A stretch of 64,000 nt of DNA from JBQTKD01 sp052386455 (GTDB taxonomy: Bacteria; Actinomycetota; Actinomycetes; Sporichthyales; Sporichthyaceae), in NCBI GenBank assembly GCA_052386455.1, contig JBQTKD010000015.1, positions 41,627 through 105,626 of the forward strand. The letters run 5' to 3'. Positions 40,500 through 48,792 of this stretch are shown piece after piece (position 1 is the stretch's first letter; every line of letters begins with the position of its first letter). Under the pieces are notes generated by a model. It did no database searches. It was not told the DNA's origin and worked only from the letters and a program-made list of their open reading frames with translations. The position numbers and the translations under genes are program-made.

Positions 40500-41150
40500 A
40501 TGTCCACGGCCGGCACCGCCTCTCGGCGCTACGTCCCGCCGCGGTCGACGTCGCTGCCCGCCGTCCTGGAGGCGGCACTGCGCATCGTCGACGCCGAGGG
40601 CCTCGAGGCGCTGAGCATGCGGCGGTTGGCGGAGGACCTCGGGATCGGCGCGATGACGCTCTACCGGTACGTCGCGACCAAGGACGTCCTGCACGACGGC
40701 CTCGTCACGCTGGTGCTCGGCGACCTCGGCGCGGCTCCGGCTCCCGGCGCTCCCTGGCGCACGCAACTGGAGCAGGTGGTCACCGAACTGCACGACAAAC
40801 TGCGGGCCCATCCCGGGATCACCGAGATCGTCCTGACCCGACGGCTGCCGACCCCGGCGTTCGACCGGCAGCGCGAGACTGTGCTCGGGGTTCTTCGCGG
40901 AGCCGGCTTCTCGGTCGAGGCCGCCGTCGACGCCCTCACCTCGTTGATCTGCTACGCCCTCGGGTTCTCCCACGTCGAACGGATCCGTGTGGGCGTCGAT
41001 CGCGGTGGGGAGTCGCAACGCCTGCAGTCCCTGCCGGGCGACGAGTTCCCTCACCTGATCGAGGCCGCGACCGTCTACCCGAGCCACCTCAGCGACCGCG
41101 CCTTCGCGCGCGGCCTGACCGCGATGCTCGCCGGCCTGCAGCCGAGCTAG
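40500..41150 (+). CDS. TetR-family transcriptional regulator (TetR/AcrR with longer C-terminal domain)
   Basis: A 216-residue regulator. The HTH spans about residues 20-60 (SLPAVLEAALRIVDAEGLEALSM, LGIGAMTLYRYVATKDVL). The C-terminal domain contains a TetR_C-like region and ends LTAMLAGLQPS. It is divergent from the P450 gene at 39102-40412 and presumably controls it; the 40456-40471 palindrome lies between them. It is not closely related to the TetR genes at 36111 and 60165. Confidence 0.92.
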   Translation: MSTAGTASRRYVPPRSTSLPAVLEAALRIVDAEGLEALSMRRLAEDLGIGAMTLYRYVATKDVLHDGLVTLVLGDLGAAPAPGAPWRTQLEQVVTELHDKLRAHPGITEIVLTRRLPTPAFDRQRETVLGVLRGAGFSVEAAVDALTSLICYALGFSHVERIRVGVDRGGESQRLQSLPGDEFPHLIEAATVYPSHLSDRAFARGLTAMLAGLQPS

Positions 41151-41198
41151 GGCTCTGGGTCTGGGCGGCGCCGGCGGCAGCCGCGCCGACGCAGGTCC

Positions 41199-41267
41199 AG
41201 CCGTGCGATCGCAACCCACGAGGCGCGTGTGCAACCCAGCAGTCCCACCCGTTGCGATCACACGGCT
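41199..41267. terminator. Hairpin between convergent genes
   Basis: Arms at 41199-41215 and 41251-41267 pair over 17 bases with one mismatch (AGCCGTGCGATCGCAAC on the left). It lies between the convergent TetR and phosphotransferase genes, so bidirectional termination is plausible; no T-run is present. Confidence 0.55.
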
Positions 41268-41276
41268 CAGCCGACG

Positions 41277-42269
41277 CTAGCCCTCGAGAAGCGCGACGGT
41301 TTCCAGGTCGATGGCGGCCTGGGCGTAGCGATCGGCCAACGGCGCGCGGACGGCGGCGGGCTGCATCTCCTCTGGAGTGAGGCAGTAGACCGCGCCGTAG
41401 ACGGCGTTGCGGCGGTAGGCGGTCCAGGCGTCGTCGAACGACTCGGCGCCTTCGCCGCGCGCGGCGAGGTAGTCGCGCAGCAGCGCCTGCTCGTTGGCCC
41501 GGCGGTCTGGCGTCGACAGCGACCCGACGAGGAAGCAGGCGACGTCCTGGAACGGGTCGGCGCGGCAGGCGAACTGCCAGTCGAGGAAGCGCGTGGACCC
41601 GTCGGCGGCGAAGTAGACGTTGGTCGGGTTCGCGTCGCCGTGCACGAACGTCGCCGGCGCGGCGTCCTGCGCGGCCCACAGCAGCGAGTACAGCCGGGCG
41701 AGCCGTTCGCGGTCGGTGAAGACCTCGAGCACGGGACCCGCCGTGGTCTGCCCGATATAGGCGTCCCAGTGCGCGGGCGTGAAGAGGCTGTCGACGATCG
41801 GCCGGTAGTACGGGAACGACGAGAGCCAGTCCGGCGCCAGGTCGGTGCGCGCGTGCCAGGCGGCCATTGCTTCCAGGCCACGTGCGACCTGATCCACCGT
41901 CATCGGAACGCGCGGATCGTTGACGCGCCCGCCGGCGGCAACGAGGTCGTCGAGGATCACGATCGACTGGTCGCCCTCGGACAGCGCGGCGTGGCACCGC
42001 GGAACGCCGCCGCCGAGCGCGGGCGCAACGTCTCGATAGAACAGCGTTTCGGCCCGATAGCCGGGCGCCATGATCGCCAGCAGTTCGGCGCGGAAGCCGC
42101 CCTTCACGCACAGGTGCTCGACGCGGCCGTCGAGATGGACGACCTCCAGGAGCACCTTCGTCGCGGTACCCCACACGATCCCGGTCTGCTCGACCGACTT
42201 CAGGTCCGAGCCCAGCGCGTCGGCAACCCAGGCGGCGTCGACCTCGTCGACGGTCAGCGGCAACGTCAT
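41277..42269 (-). CDS. Phosphotransferase (APH-like) family protein
   Basis: A 330-residue kinase-fold protein with VHGDANPTNVYF (catalytic HGDxxxxN) and RFLDWQFACRADPFQD (metal-binding Asp). The N-terminal lobe has WGTATKVLLEV. It is related to the protein at 8286-9281 but not a close copy. It is divergent from the P450 gene at 42324, with a candidate AATGGT-N10-ACTATT operator between them. Substrate unknown; a role linked to lipid catabolism is inferred from the company it keeps. Confidence 0.88.
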   Translation of the reverse strand: MTLPLTVDEVDAAWVADALGSDLKSVEQTGIVWGTATKVLLEVVHLDGRVEHLCVKGGFRAELLAIMAPGYRAETLFYRDVAPALGGGVPRCHAALSEGDQSIVILDDLVAAGGRVNDPRVPMTVDQVARGLEAMAAWHARTDLAPDWLSSFPYYRPIVDSLFTPAHWDAYIGQTTAGPVLEVFTDRERLARLYSLLWAAQDAAPATFVHGDANPTNVYFAADGSTRFLDWQFACRADPFQDVACFLVGSLSTPDRRANEQALLRDYLAARGEGAESFDDAWTAYRRNAVYGAVYCLTPEEMQPAAVRAPLADRYAQAAIDLETVALLEG

Positions 42270-42274
42270 GACTC

Positions 42275-42296
42275 AATGGTCTAGTGCTGGACTATT
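42275..42296. promoter_or_regulatory. Candidate operator, AATGGT-N10-ACTATT
   Basis: One mismatch from the sites at 7619 and 53875 in the left half-site, with identical right half-site and spacing. It lies between the divergent phosphotransferase and P450 genes, 28 bp upstream of the P450 start. Confidence 0.5.
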
Positions 42297-42323
42297 TATG
42301 TCTATGCCATCTAATGTCGAGCC

Positions 42324-43628
42324 ATGGCCACGTGTCCGTACACTCCGGACGACCTGACGCGGTTGTTCGAACTCGACGCCGAGCTGGTGCGGTGCCCGTT
42401 CCCGCTCTACGACGTGCTCCGCAAGCAGGCGCCGGTCACCCTCAACGCGCGCCTGAACGGCTACGTCGTCACCCGCTACGACGACATCATGGAGATCCTG
42501 CGGGACACCGCGACGTTCTCCTCGGCCATGGCCAGCGGACCCAACTCCGTCAGCGGGCTGGCGAAGAGGCTCCTCGAGAATCCGGACACCGATCCCAAGC
42601 TCCGCGCCCAGGCCGAGCGCCGACTGCGCATCGCCGAGTCCCCGGTGCTGCTGTTCACCGATCCCCCGCTGCACAAGCGTCAGCGCGACCTCGTCCGCAA
42701 CGCCTTCGGAGCGCGGCGGATCAAGCTGCTCGAGCCGGACGTGCGGACGCTGACCGACGAGCTCCTCGACGGCCTGGTCGCCGCCTCGGCGGACGGGCCC
42801 GTCGACGTCGTGCCCACCTTCTCGATCCCGCTGCCGATGACCGTCATCGCCACCATGCTCGGCGTACCGCCCGCGCACATGGACACCTTCAAGCGGTGGT
42901 CCAACGCCTTCACCGCCGGCGTCGGCGCGGTCGAGCAGAGCCCCGAACAGACCGCCGAGATCTTCGACGCCGTCGACACGTTCTACGACTACTTCACCCG
43001 CGAGATCGAGCTGCGGCAGACCGCGCCGCAGGACGACCTGCTCACCGACCTCGTTCAGGCGCGCACCCGCGACGAAGCCCCGCTCACCGTCGACGAGATC
43101 CTGCAGATGCTGGTGCAGTTCCTCGTCGCCGGGAACGAGACCACGACCAACATGGCCACCACGATCCTCGCCCGGCTCGCCGCCGACCCGGAGCTCGCGG
43201 CGCGCGTGCGCGCCAACTCGGCGCTGATCGGCCCGCTGATCGAGGAGATGCTGCGCATCGAGGCACCGGTGCAGGGGATGTTCCGCTTCACCACCGGCGA
43301 CGCCGTCGTGGGCGGGGTGTCGATCCCGGCCAAGTCCGTGGTGTGGCTGGTCTACGGCTCCGGCAACCGCGACCCGCAGGCGTTCCCCCAACCCGACGCC
43401 GTGGACCTCGAGGCCGACCGTGCGCTGCACCTGGCCTTCGCGCAGTTCGAGCACTTCTGCCTCGGCGCCAACGTCGCGAAGCTCGAGCTGCGCATCGCCG
43501 TCGAGCACCTGCTGGCACGCTTCTCCGACCTGCGCCTGGCCACGGACCCCGACGACCTGCCCTACCACCCCAGCTTCGTCCTGCGCGGCATGAGCAGCCT
43601 CCCCCTGCACCTGACGCCCGCCCCCTGA
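42324..43628 (+). CDS. Cytochrome P450
   Basis: A 434-residue P450, closely related to the one at 39102-40412 (LVRCPFPLYDVLR and LPMTVIATMLGVPP are shared). The I-helix has AGNETT and ExxR is EEMLR. The heme loop FAQFEHFCLGANVAK again has Phe where Gly is usual. It follows a divergent promoter with the recurrent operator. The substrate is likely similar to that of its paralogue. Confidence 0.93.
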   Translation: MATCPYTPDDLTRLFELDAELVRCPFPLYDVLRKQAPVTLNARLNGYVVTRYDDIMEILRDTATFSSAMASGPNSVSGLAKRLLENPDTDPKLRAQAERRLRIAESPVLLFTDPPLHKRQRDLVRNAFGARRIKLLEPDVRTLTDELLDGLVAASADGPVDVVPTFSIPLPMTVIATMLGVPPAHMDTFKRWSNAFTAGVGAVEQSPEQTAEIFDAVDTFYDYFTREIELRQTAPQDDLLTDLVQARTRDEAPLTVDEILQMLVQFLVAGNETTTNMATTILARLAADPELAARVRANSALIGPLIEEMLRIEAPVQGMFRFTTGDAVVGGVSIPAKSVVWLVYGSGNRDPQAFPQPDAVDLEADRALHLAFAQFEHFCLGANVAKLELRIAVEHLLARFSDLRLATDPDDLPYHPSFVLRGMSSLPLHLTPAP

Positions 43629-43775
43629 GCACCAAAGCGTCTCCGCGGAGGCGCTCTCCGGCATCGAGCGGCGGCTATGGAGCAGCGAAGCAACAGCCGA
43701 GGCGATCTGGACGCCCCACGTGTCGCAGCAATGCACCTTTGTGTTCTGGGGGTGACGTCCTCCGCAGGTGCTTCA

Positions 43776-43799
43776 AGTACCTCAAGCACTTGACGTACT
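43776..43799. promoter_or_regulatory. Palindromic operator candidate for the toxin-antitoxin pair at 43826
   Basis: Arms AGTACCTCAAG and CTTGACGTACT pair over 10 of 11 bases around a two-base centre. It lies 26 bp upstream of the first gene, in the place where type II antitoxins bind to repress themselves. Confidence 0.6.
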
Positions 43800-43825
43800 C
43801 GACGTTAGGGCGGAGCATCGATGCC

Positions 43826-44251
43826 ATGACTCGCCACTACGCCACCACCACCGAGGCTCGAACCCAGTTCCGGGCGCTGTTGGACGGCGCACTGGCTGGG
43901 CGCACGGTGACCGTCCGGCGCGAGCAGGAGCGGTACGCGGTGGTGGACGTCGCGAGGCTGTTGACCAAGCTGATGCAGGCGCGGCCGGCACGAGCGCTCG
44001 TGGTGCGGGAGGGCGGCGGGTGGGCCGCCATGCTCCAGGACCTCCCCGTCCACGGCGAGGGCGACACGTTCGACGAGGCCATCGACGATCTGATCGACGC
44101 CCTTCGCGAGTACGCCGAGGACTGGAACGACCATCTGCTGGATGCGCCGAACCATCGCGACAACTGGGACGTCGCGGAGATCGCGGAGCTGGCCACCGAC
44201 GAGCAGCTGAAGGTTTGGCTGCTGGAACCGGCCGCGTCCAGCAGGCCATGA
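43826..44251 (+). CDS. Antitoxin-like protein (Phd-like N-terminus, HicB-like C-terminus)
   Basis: A 141-residue protein. The N-terminal TTTEARTQFRALLDGALAGRTVTVRRE looks like a Phd-type dimerisation/DNA-binding segment, and the C-terminal EGDTFDEAIDDLIDALREYAED resembles the HicB helix. The stop overlaps the next start (ATGA), typical of toxin-antitoxin pairs. The ATG at 43826 is chosen after a weak purine-rich stretch. It is unrelated to the VapB proteins in the same region. Confidence 0.7.
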   Translation: MTRHYATTTEARTQFRALLDGALAGRTVTVRREQERYAVVDVARLLTKLMQARPARALVVREGGGWAAMLQDLPVHGEGDTFDEAIDDLIDALREYAEDWNDHLLDAPNHRDNWDVAEIAELATDEQLKVWLLEPAASSRP

Positions 44252-44685
44252 GCCGCCCCGCATCGAGGCGGCAGCACCAGCAGTTCTGCGAGACAGAGGG
44301 CTGGGAAATCGTCCGCAACGCCCAGGGCCAGGCAGTCCGCCACCACATCACCTACCGGCTTCACCTGGCCGACGGGCGCATCCTGCGGACCCGCATCTCA
44401 CGCCCGGCCAACAACGAGACCTACGGCCCGCAGCTGTGGTCGACGATTCTCGGCCCACTGCAGTTGGACGTCTCGGAAAGCGCGTTCTGGGACTGCGTCG
44501 ACCATGGCGTGACGCCCCCGCGTCCGGGCGCGGCGCCGCCCATTCCCTCCGCGGCGCTCCCGGCGGAGCTCGTGTACCAGTTGCTGCACAAACTCCAGCT
44601 CACCGAGGAGGAGGTCGGCCATCTCAACCTCGAGCAGGCGGTTGCCAAGATGTCCGAATACTGGTCTAAGCCGCCATCTGACTGA
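44248..44685 (+). CDS. Cytotoxic translational-repressor-like toxin
   Basis: A 145-residue protein opening SRPASRRQHQQFCETEGWEIV, with ADGRILRTRISRP and DVSESAFWDCVDHGVTPPRPG. It resembles a group annotated as cytotoxic translational repressors of toxin-antitoxin systems in actinobacteria. The substrate or mode of action is not settled. It forms a two-gene unit with the preceding antitoxin-like gene and converges on the VapC gene 12 bp away. Confidence 0.65.
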   Translation: MSRPASRRQHQQFCETEGWEIVRNAQGQAVRHHITYRLHLADGRILRTRISRPANNETYGPQLWSTILGPLQLDVSESAFWDCVDHGVTPPRPGAAPPIPSAALPAELVYQLLHKLQLTEEEVGHLNLEQAVAKMSEYWSKPPSD

Positions 44686-44697
44686 GGGTCAGGCCGC

Positions 44698-45084
44698 TCA
44701 GACCTCGTGGATCGTCAGCCGTCGGCCAAGTCCGGACGCAGCCTGTTCGATGTGGGTGCGGTTGGACGTGACGACGGCGTCGTTCCGGCCCACGGCTCCC
44801 TCGGCCACGGAGAGGTCAACCGTGTCGGAGAGCCCACACGCCGCAGCCAGCGCGCCGAGCCGCCGGGCCTGGTCTTCGACAAGGGCCTCGATTTGGCAGC
44901 CCTTGAGGAGCCGCGCCATGTTGTGTTGTGGCCCGCCCCGCCACGCTTCGGCCAACACACCGGCGGGCACAGTCGGCACCAGCCCACGAGACAGCGCGGC
45001 CCGATGCAGCGACCACATCAATGGGCCGGACCGCTCTGCGGCGATCAGGGCACCGGTGTCGTAGGTGAGCCCGTCCGGGCTCAC
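44698..45084 (-). CDS. PIN-domain toxin VapC
   Basis: A 128-residue PIN-domain protein. TYDTGALIAAER supplies the first acidic residue; DTVDLSVAEGAV and GRNDAVVTSN supply later acidic residues. The GTG start overlaps the antitoxin stop (GTGA). It closely resembles the VapC at 48123-48509, with shared TYDxGALxAAER and LHxAxLxxxxVPTVPAxVL motifs, so the two arose by duplication. Confidence 0.88.
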   Translation of the reverse strand: MSPDGLTYDTGALIAAERSGPLMWSLHRAALSRGLVPTVPAGVLAEAWRGGPQHNMARLLKGCQIEALVEDQARRLGALAAACGLSDTVDLSVAEGAVGRNDAVVTSNRTHIEQAASGLGRRLTIHEV

Positions 45085-45335
45085 GCCGTCTTCGCGCGCG
45101 ATCGCCCGAGCAGCCGGTCGAGAAGTGCTTCACCGGCGGCGCGCTCCTCGTCCGTCAGGGCTCCGGCCTCCGCTTCCCATTCGGCGACCCCGGCAAGGCC
45201 CTCGCGGATGCGCAGGCGATGCTCGGCAGCGGAGGACAACCACGTGGAAAAAGAGACGCCGTCTTCGGCGGCTGCCGCCTCGACTCGCTCGGCCACGTCG
45301 GCGTCGATGGAGACGGAACGTTTCGTCACTCCCAT
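45081..45335 (-). CDS. VapB-type antitoxin (ribbon-helix-helix)
   Basis: An 84-residue antitoxin: KRSVSIDADVAERVEAAAAEDG is the ribbon-helix-helix, WLSSAAEHRLRIREGLAGVAEWEAE the hinge, and the C-terminal basic LLDRLLGRSRAK the toxin contact. It shares this layout with the antitoxin at 48506-48772. The start is 8 bp from a near-perfect palindrome. Confidence 0.85.
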   Translation of the reverse strand: MGVTKRSVSIDADVAERVEAAAAEDGVSFSTWLSSAAEHRLRIREGLAGVAEWEAEAGALTDEERAAGEALLDRLLGRSRAKTA

Positions 45336-46180
45336 GACGCCATGGTAGTACCGCCGGTATTACCAGACAAGCTCGTCCCCGGGCGCTCCGGCCGCGGAGT
45401 CTGCCAGGGCATGAGGGAGCGCATCTCCAGACCGCCGTCGACCGGCAGCACGGTGCCGGTGACGTAGGCGCTCGCGGGCGAGGCGAGGAACAAGGCGGCG
45501 TGGGCGACGTCCAGCGGCGAGCCGGCCTTCGGTGGTTCGGGGCGGCGCCAGGCGTCGGGGCGCGGGTCGGGGTCGACGCCGCGGCGCTTCTCCCCCGCAC
45601 CGTGGTCGACGGCGATCGAGCCGACCCGCAGCGCGTTGGCCCGTAGGCCCAGGTGCCCGTAGCCGGCGGCGAGCGCGCGGGTCAGCGATTCGAGGCCGCC
45701 CTTGCCGGCGGCGTAGGCGTCGAAGCCGGGCATCGCCTGCACCGCCGCGATCGAAGAGATGTTGACGACCGTCGACTCGAGGGACTTGGTCAGCTCCGTC
45801 AGTAGGTGATGCGTCGTCAGGTAGGCGCCGAACAAGGTCGAGTCGAGGACGCGGCGGAAATTGGCGGGGCTCATCTCCCCCACCGGTCCATCGACGCTGC
45901 GGGTGTGCAGCAGATCCGTCGGGCCGGCGTTGTTCACCAGGACGGAGAGGTCGGCGCACTCGGCGGCCAGGGCCTCGACGTCCGCCTCGTCGGTGACGTC
46001 GGCCGGCACGAACTGCACACCGGCCAGCGCGGCGAAGGTCTGGCCGCGCTCGACGTTGCGCCCGCACACGATCACCTCTGCGCCGCGGTCGCGGAACAGC
46101 GCCGCGATCGCCGCGCCGATGCCGGAGGTGCCTCCGGTAACGAGCGCGCGCCTGCCGTCGAGCCGGAAGGGATCGGTCAC
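45326..46180 (-). CDS. SDR-family oxidoreductase
   Basis: A 284-residue short-chain dehydrogenase with TGGTSGIGAAIA, VNNAGPTD, ISSIAAVQAMPGFDAYAAGK (catalytic Ser, Tyr, Lys) and a C-terminal GTVLPVDGGLE. The last 24 residues are a tail beyond the normal family end and run over the VapB operator, so the tail may be a chance extension after loss of an original stop. It is divergent from the P450 at 46264. Confidence 0.88.
   Translation of the reverse strand: MTDPFRLDGRRALVTGGTSGIGAAIAALFRDRGAEVIVCGRNVERGQTFAALAGVQFVPADVTDEADVEALAAECADLSVLVNNAGPTDLLHTRSVDGPVGEMSPANFRRVLDSTLFGAYLTTHHLLTELTKSLESTVVNISSIAAVQAMPGFDAYAAGKGGLESLTRALAAGYGHLGLRANALRVGSIAVDHGAGEKRRGVDPDPRPDAWRRPEPPKAGSPLDVAHAALFLASPASAYVTGTVLPVDGGLEMRSLMPWQTPRPERPGTSLSGNTGGTTMASWE
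45343..45365. promoter_or_regulatory. Palindromic VapB operator candidate (inside SDR coding end)
   Basis: Arms TGGTAGTACCG (45343-45353) and CGGTATTACCA (45355-45365) match at 10 of 11 bases around one central base. It begins 8 bp upstream of the VapB start and lies within the C-terminal tail codons of the SDR gene. Confidence 0.65.
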
Positions 46181-46263
46181 GGAACCGAACGCTACGCCAA
46201 GAAAGTCAAGGTCTCAATGATCGAGGTATGGACCTTTTCGAGGGCCGTTGTTAGCGTCGGGCC

Positions 46264-47541
46264 ATGACCTCGCAGTGCCCGGCGCAGGGCCTGTTCGCGT
46301 CCAACGACCCCGACCTGGTGCGCGCCCCGTACGAGGTCTACGCCCACCTGCGCACCGAACATCCGGTCCACTGGATCGACGGTCTGTCCGCCTGGGCGAT
46401 CACGAAGCACGCGGACATCCTCGACGTCCTGCTGCGGCCAGAGGACTTCTCCTCCACGCGCCAGTCCGGACCGGGTGCCGCGACCACCATCGCCCGCGCC
46501 GTGGCCGACGACCCGTCATATCCCGACGAGACAAGGGCTGCGGCCCTCCGTCGCCTCGGGATCGCGGCCAACGGCGCGGCCCTGGTGAACTGCGACCCGC
46601 CCCGGCACGGCGAGCAACGACGCATGATGAACAAGGTCTTCAGCCCGCGCCGGGTGACGGCGCTGGAAGAACCCATCGCCGCTCTCACCGAGTCCCTGGT
46701 CCAAACCTTCGTGGCACGCGGGCACGCCGACGTCGTGGGCGAACTGGCGACTCCCCTGCCGATGACCGTCATCGCCCGCGCCCTGGGCATCGAGGGCACG
46801 GAGCTCGCGACGCTCAAGCGCTGGTCGGACGCGTTCGTCCGCGCCAACGGCAAGCCGACGCTGTCCCGCGAGGCGATCGTCGACCTAATCGGCGCGATCG
46901 ACGAGTGCTACGACTTCTTCACCGCGCAACTCGTGGATCGAACGACGAGCCCGCGGGACGACCTCGTCACCGACGTCGCGCAGGCCGACCTCGCGCCCGA
47001 AGAGCGGCTGCAGATGCTGACGCTGTTCCTCATCGGCGGCAACGAGACCACGAACTCCCTCATCGCCAGCAGCGTGTGGCTGCTGTGCGAACGCACCCGC
47101 CTGCAGGACAAGCTCCGCGACGAGCCGGACCTGATCCCCGCCTTCGTCGAGGAGGTCCTGCGGATCGAGCCTCCGGTGCAGGGCCTGTTCCGCCTCGCCC
47201 TGCGCGACACCGTCGCGGGCGGTGCACCGATCCGCGAGGGCGAGTTCGTGTGGCTCGTGTACGGCTCGGGCAACCGCGACGCGGCCCAGTTCCCCGACCC
47301 CGACGACCTGTCGCTGGACCGCGGCAGCGAGGGCCGCCGGCACCTGACCTTCGCCCAGGGCCCGCACTTCTGTCTCGGCGCCCCGCTGGCCCGAGCGGAG
47401 GCCCGCATCGCGATCGGGACGCTGCTGCGCCGTACCCGCAACCTCGCGCTCGCCCCCGACGAGGACGCTCGGTCCTGGGCGCCGAACCTGGTGCAGCACA
47501 ACCTGACCCGGCTCAAGGTGGTGTTCGAACCGCATGGCTGA
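46264..47541 (+). CDS. Cytochrome P450
   Basis: A 425-residue P450. Its heme loop FAQGPHFCLGAPLAR keeps the canonical Gly, unlike the two P450 genes at 39102 and 42324. I-helix GGNETT and ExxR EEVLR are present. It belongs to a different P450 group (short N-terminus, YEVYAHLRTEHPVHWI). It overlaps the following SnoaL gene by eight bases. The divergent 83-bp gap to the SDR contains a weak inverted repeat AAGGTC-N17-GACCTT (46208-46236). Confidence 0.93.
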   Translation: MTSQCPAQGLFASNDPDLVRAPYEVYAHLRTEHPVHWIDGLSAWAITKHADILDVLLRPEDFSSTRQSGPGAATTIARAVADDPSYPDETRAAALRRLGIAANGAALVNCDPPRHGEQRRMMNKVFSPRRVTALEEPIAALTESLVQTFVARGHADVVGELATPLPMTVIARALGIEGTELATLKRWSDAFVRANGKPTLSREAIVDLIGAIDECYDFFTAQLVDRTTSPRDDLVTDVAQADLAPEERLQMLTLFLIGGNETTNSLIASSVWLLCERTRLQDKLRDEPDLIPAFVEEVLRIEPPVQGLFRLALRDTVAGGAPIREGEFVWLVYGSGNRDAAQFPDPDDLSLDRGSEGRRHLTFAQGPHFCLGAPLARAEARIAIGTLLRRTRNLALAPDEDARSWAPNLVQHNLTRLKVVFEPHG

Positions 47542-48013
47542 CGCGCAAGCGCAGATCACGGCGGCGCTGCACGCGTACTGCCGCGGCATCGACCGCATGG
47601 ACGCGGACCTGATCGCGTCCGCCTACCACCCCGGCGGGTGGGACGACCACGGCGACTACTTCCGCGGAACGGTCGAGGACTACGTCCCCTGGGTGCTCGA
47701 CGTGCTGGCCACGCGGTTCTCCTCCACCATGCACTGCCTGAGCAACATCTCCATCGAGTTCGACGGCGACCGCGCGGCGGTCGAGAGCTATCTGATTGCC
47801 CATCACGTCAGCGCGGACGGCACCTCGCTACGGACCTTCGGCGCCCGGTACGTGGACCGGTTCGAGCAGCGCGACGGCGCCTGGCGCATCGCGCACCGCA
47901 CGCTGGTCTCGGAGTGGCAGATCGAGCAGCAGGGCACCTTCGTGGCAACACCGCCGGGGACTGCCCCGGCGTCGCGCGACCGAGGCGACCCGTCATACAC
48001 GCGATTGAGGTGA
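47534..48013 (+). CDS. SnoaL-like / NTF2-fold protein
   Basis: A 159-residue NTF2-like protein with an N-terminal helix AALHAYCRGIDRMDADLIAS, then YHPGGWDDHGDYFRGTVEDY and DRFEQRDGAWRIAHRTLV. It overlaps the P450 stop by eight bases, indicating coupled translation. Members of this group can be isomerases or hydratases, and the pairing with a P450 suggests work on its product. Bases 48014-48122 hold nothing recognisable. Confidence 0.82.
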   Translation: MADAQAQITAALHAYCRGIDRMDADLIASAYHPGGWDDHGDYFRGTVEDYVPWVLDVLATRFSSTMHCLSNISIEFDGDRAAVESYLIAHHVSADGTSLRTFGARYVDRFEQRDGAWRIAHRTLVSEWQIEQQGTFVATPPGTAPASRDRGDPSYTRLR

Positions 48014-48122
48014 GCGGAGCGAGAGCACGGCACCAGACCGCGGCCACCAGCGCGGCCGTGCTCTCGATCCCGAACCGATTGAAGCGTGTTGAGCGCAGCG
48101 ATCACGGGGTGATCTCGGTTCG

Positions 48123-48509
48123 TCAGACGTGAACTATGCGCACCCGTACACCGACGGCGGAGGCGATCGCGCGAATGTCTTCGTCGTCGGAGGTGGCGAC
48201 CGCATCGCTGCGGCGAGCGGCACCCTCGACGACGGTGACGTCGACGACGTCGTGGTGCGCTGACCTGCCCAGCAGAACGCCGACGCGCCGAGCCTGCTCT
48301 TCGTCCATCGGTTCGATCTCGCACATCGCCAGCATTCGAGACAGGCTCGCCTGCCTGGCCCCGCCCCGCCACACCTGAGAGAGCACCGGGGCCGGCACTG
48401 TCGGTACGACCTCCTCCGCCAGAAATCCGGCGTGCAGCGCCCACATGGCGCGGTCGTTTCGTTCCGCGGCAACCAGCGCACCGCTGTCGTAGGTCACTCC
48501 CACGATCAA
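48123..48509 (-). CDS. PIN-domain toxin VapC
   Basis: A 128-residue PIN-domain RNase-like toxin, paralogue of 44698-45084. TYDSGALVAAERND and VVDVTVVEGAARRSDAVATSDDEDI hold the acidic residues. The start appears to be TTG, overlapping the antitoxin stop (TTGA), as its paralogue's GTG does; a GTG six bases further in is the alternative. The toxin-antitoxin unit sits between the P450/SnoaL pair and the AveC-like gene. Confidence 0.85.
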   Translation of the reverse strand: MIVGVTYDSGALVAAERNDRAMWALHAGFLAEEVVPTVPAPVLSQVWRGGARQASLSRMLAMCEIEPMDEEQARRVGVLLGRSAHHDVVDVTVVEGAARRSDAVATSDDEDIRAIASAVGVRVRIVHV

Positions 48510-48772
48510 GCCGTTCGTTTACGCTTTCCGGAAGCCTTCCGCCCCAGCGCCGAACGGGCACGCGCGAGGCCGTCGGCGAGTTCCTCGGCGGTGAGCGGGC
48601 CGTGTTCGGCCTCCCATTCCGCGAGTCCTCGACGTCCCGCTTCTAGGCGCAGTCGATGCGCCGCAGTCTGCGCCAACCAACCGCTGAAGGTCGTTCCCGA
48701 CTCCTCGGCCGCCCGCTCGATCGCGTCGGCAAGCTCGGCGGGGAGGGAAACGGATCGCTTCGCACGCGGCAC
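48506..48772 (-). CDS. VapB-type antitoxin
   Basis: An 88-residue ribbon-helix-helix antitoxin (AKRSVSLPAELADAIERAAEES) with AEWEAEHGPLTAEEL and a basic tail RKASGKRKRT. The GTG at 48772 has no ribosome site, but a TACCGT hexamer lies 7-12 bases upstream, as expected for a leaderless mRNA starting at the codon. A perfect palindrome is 20 bp upstream. The C-terminal region binds the toxin of the following gene. Confidence 0.82.
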   Translation of the reverse strand: MPRAKRSVSLPAELADAIERAAEESGTTFSGWLAQTAAHRLRLEAGRRGLAEWEAEHGPLTAEELADGLARARSALGRKASGKRKRTA

Positions 48773-48792
48773 GTCGAAACGGTAGCACAGAC

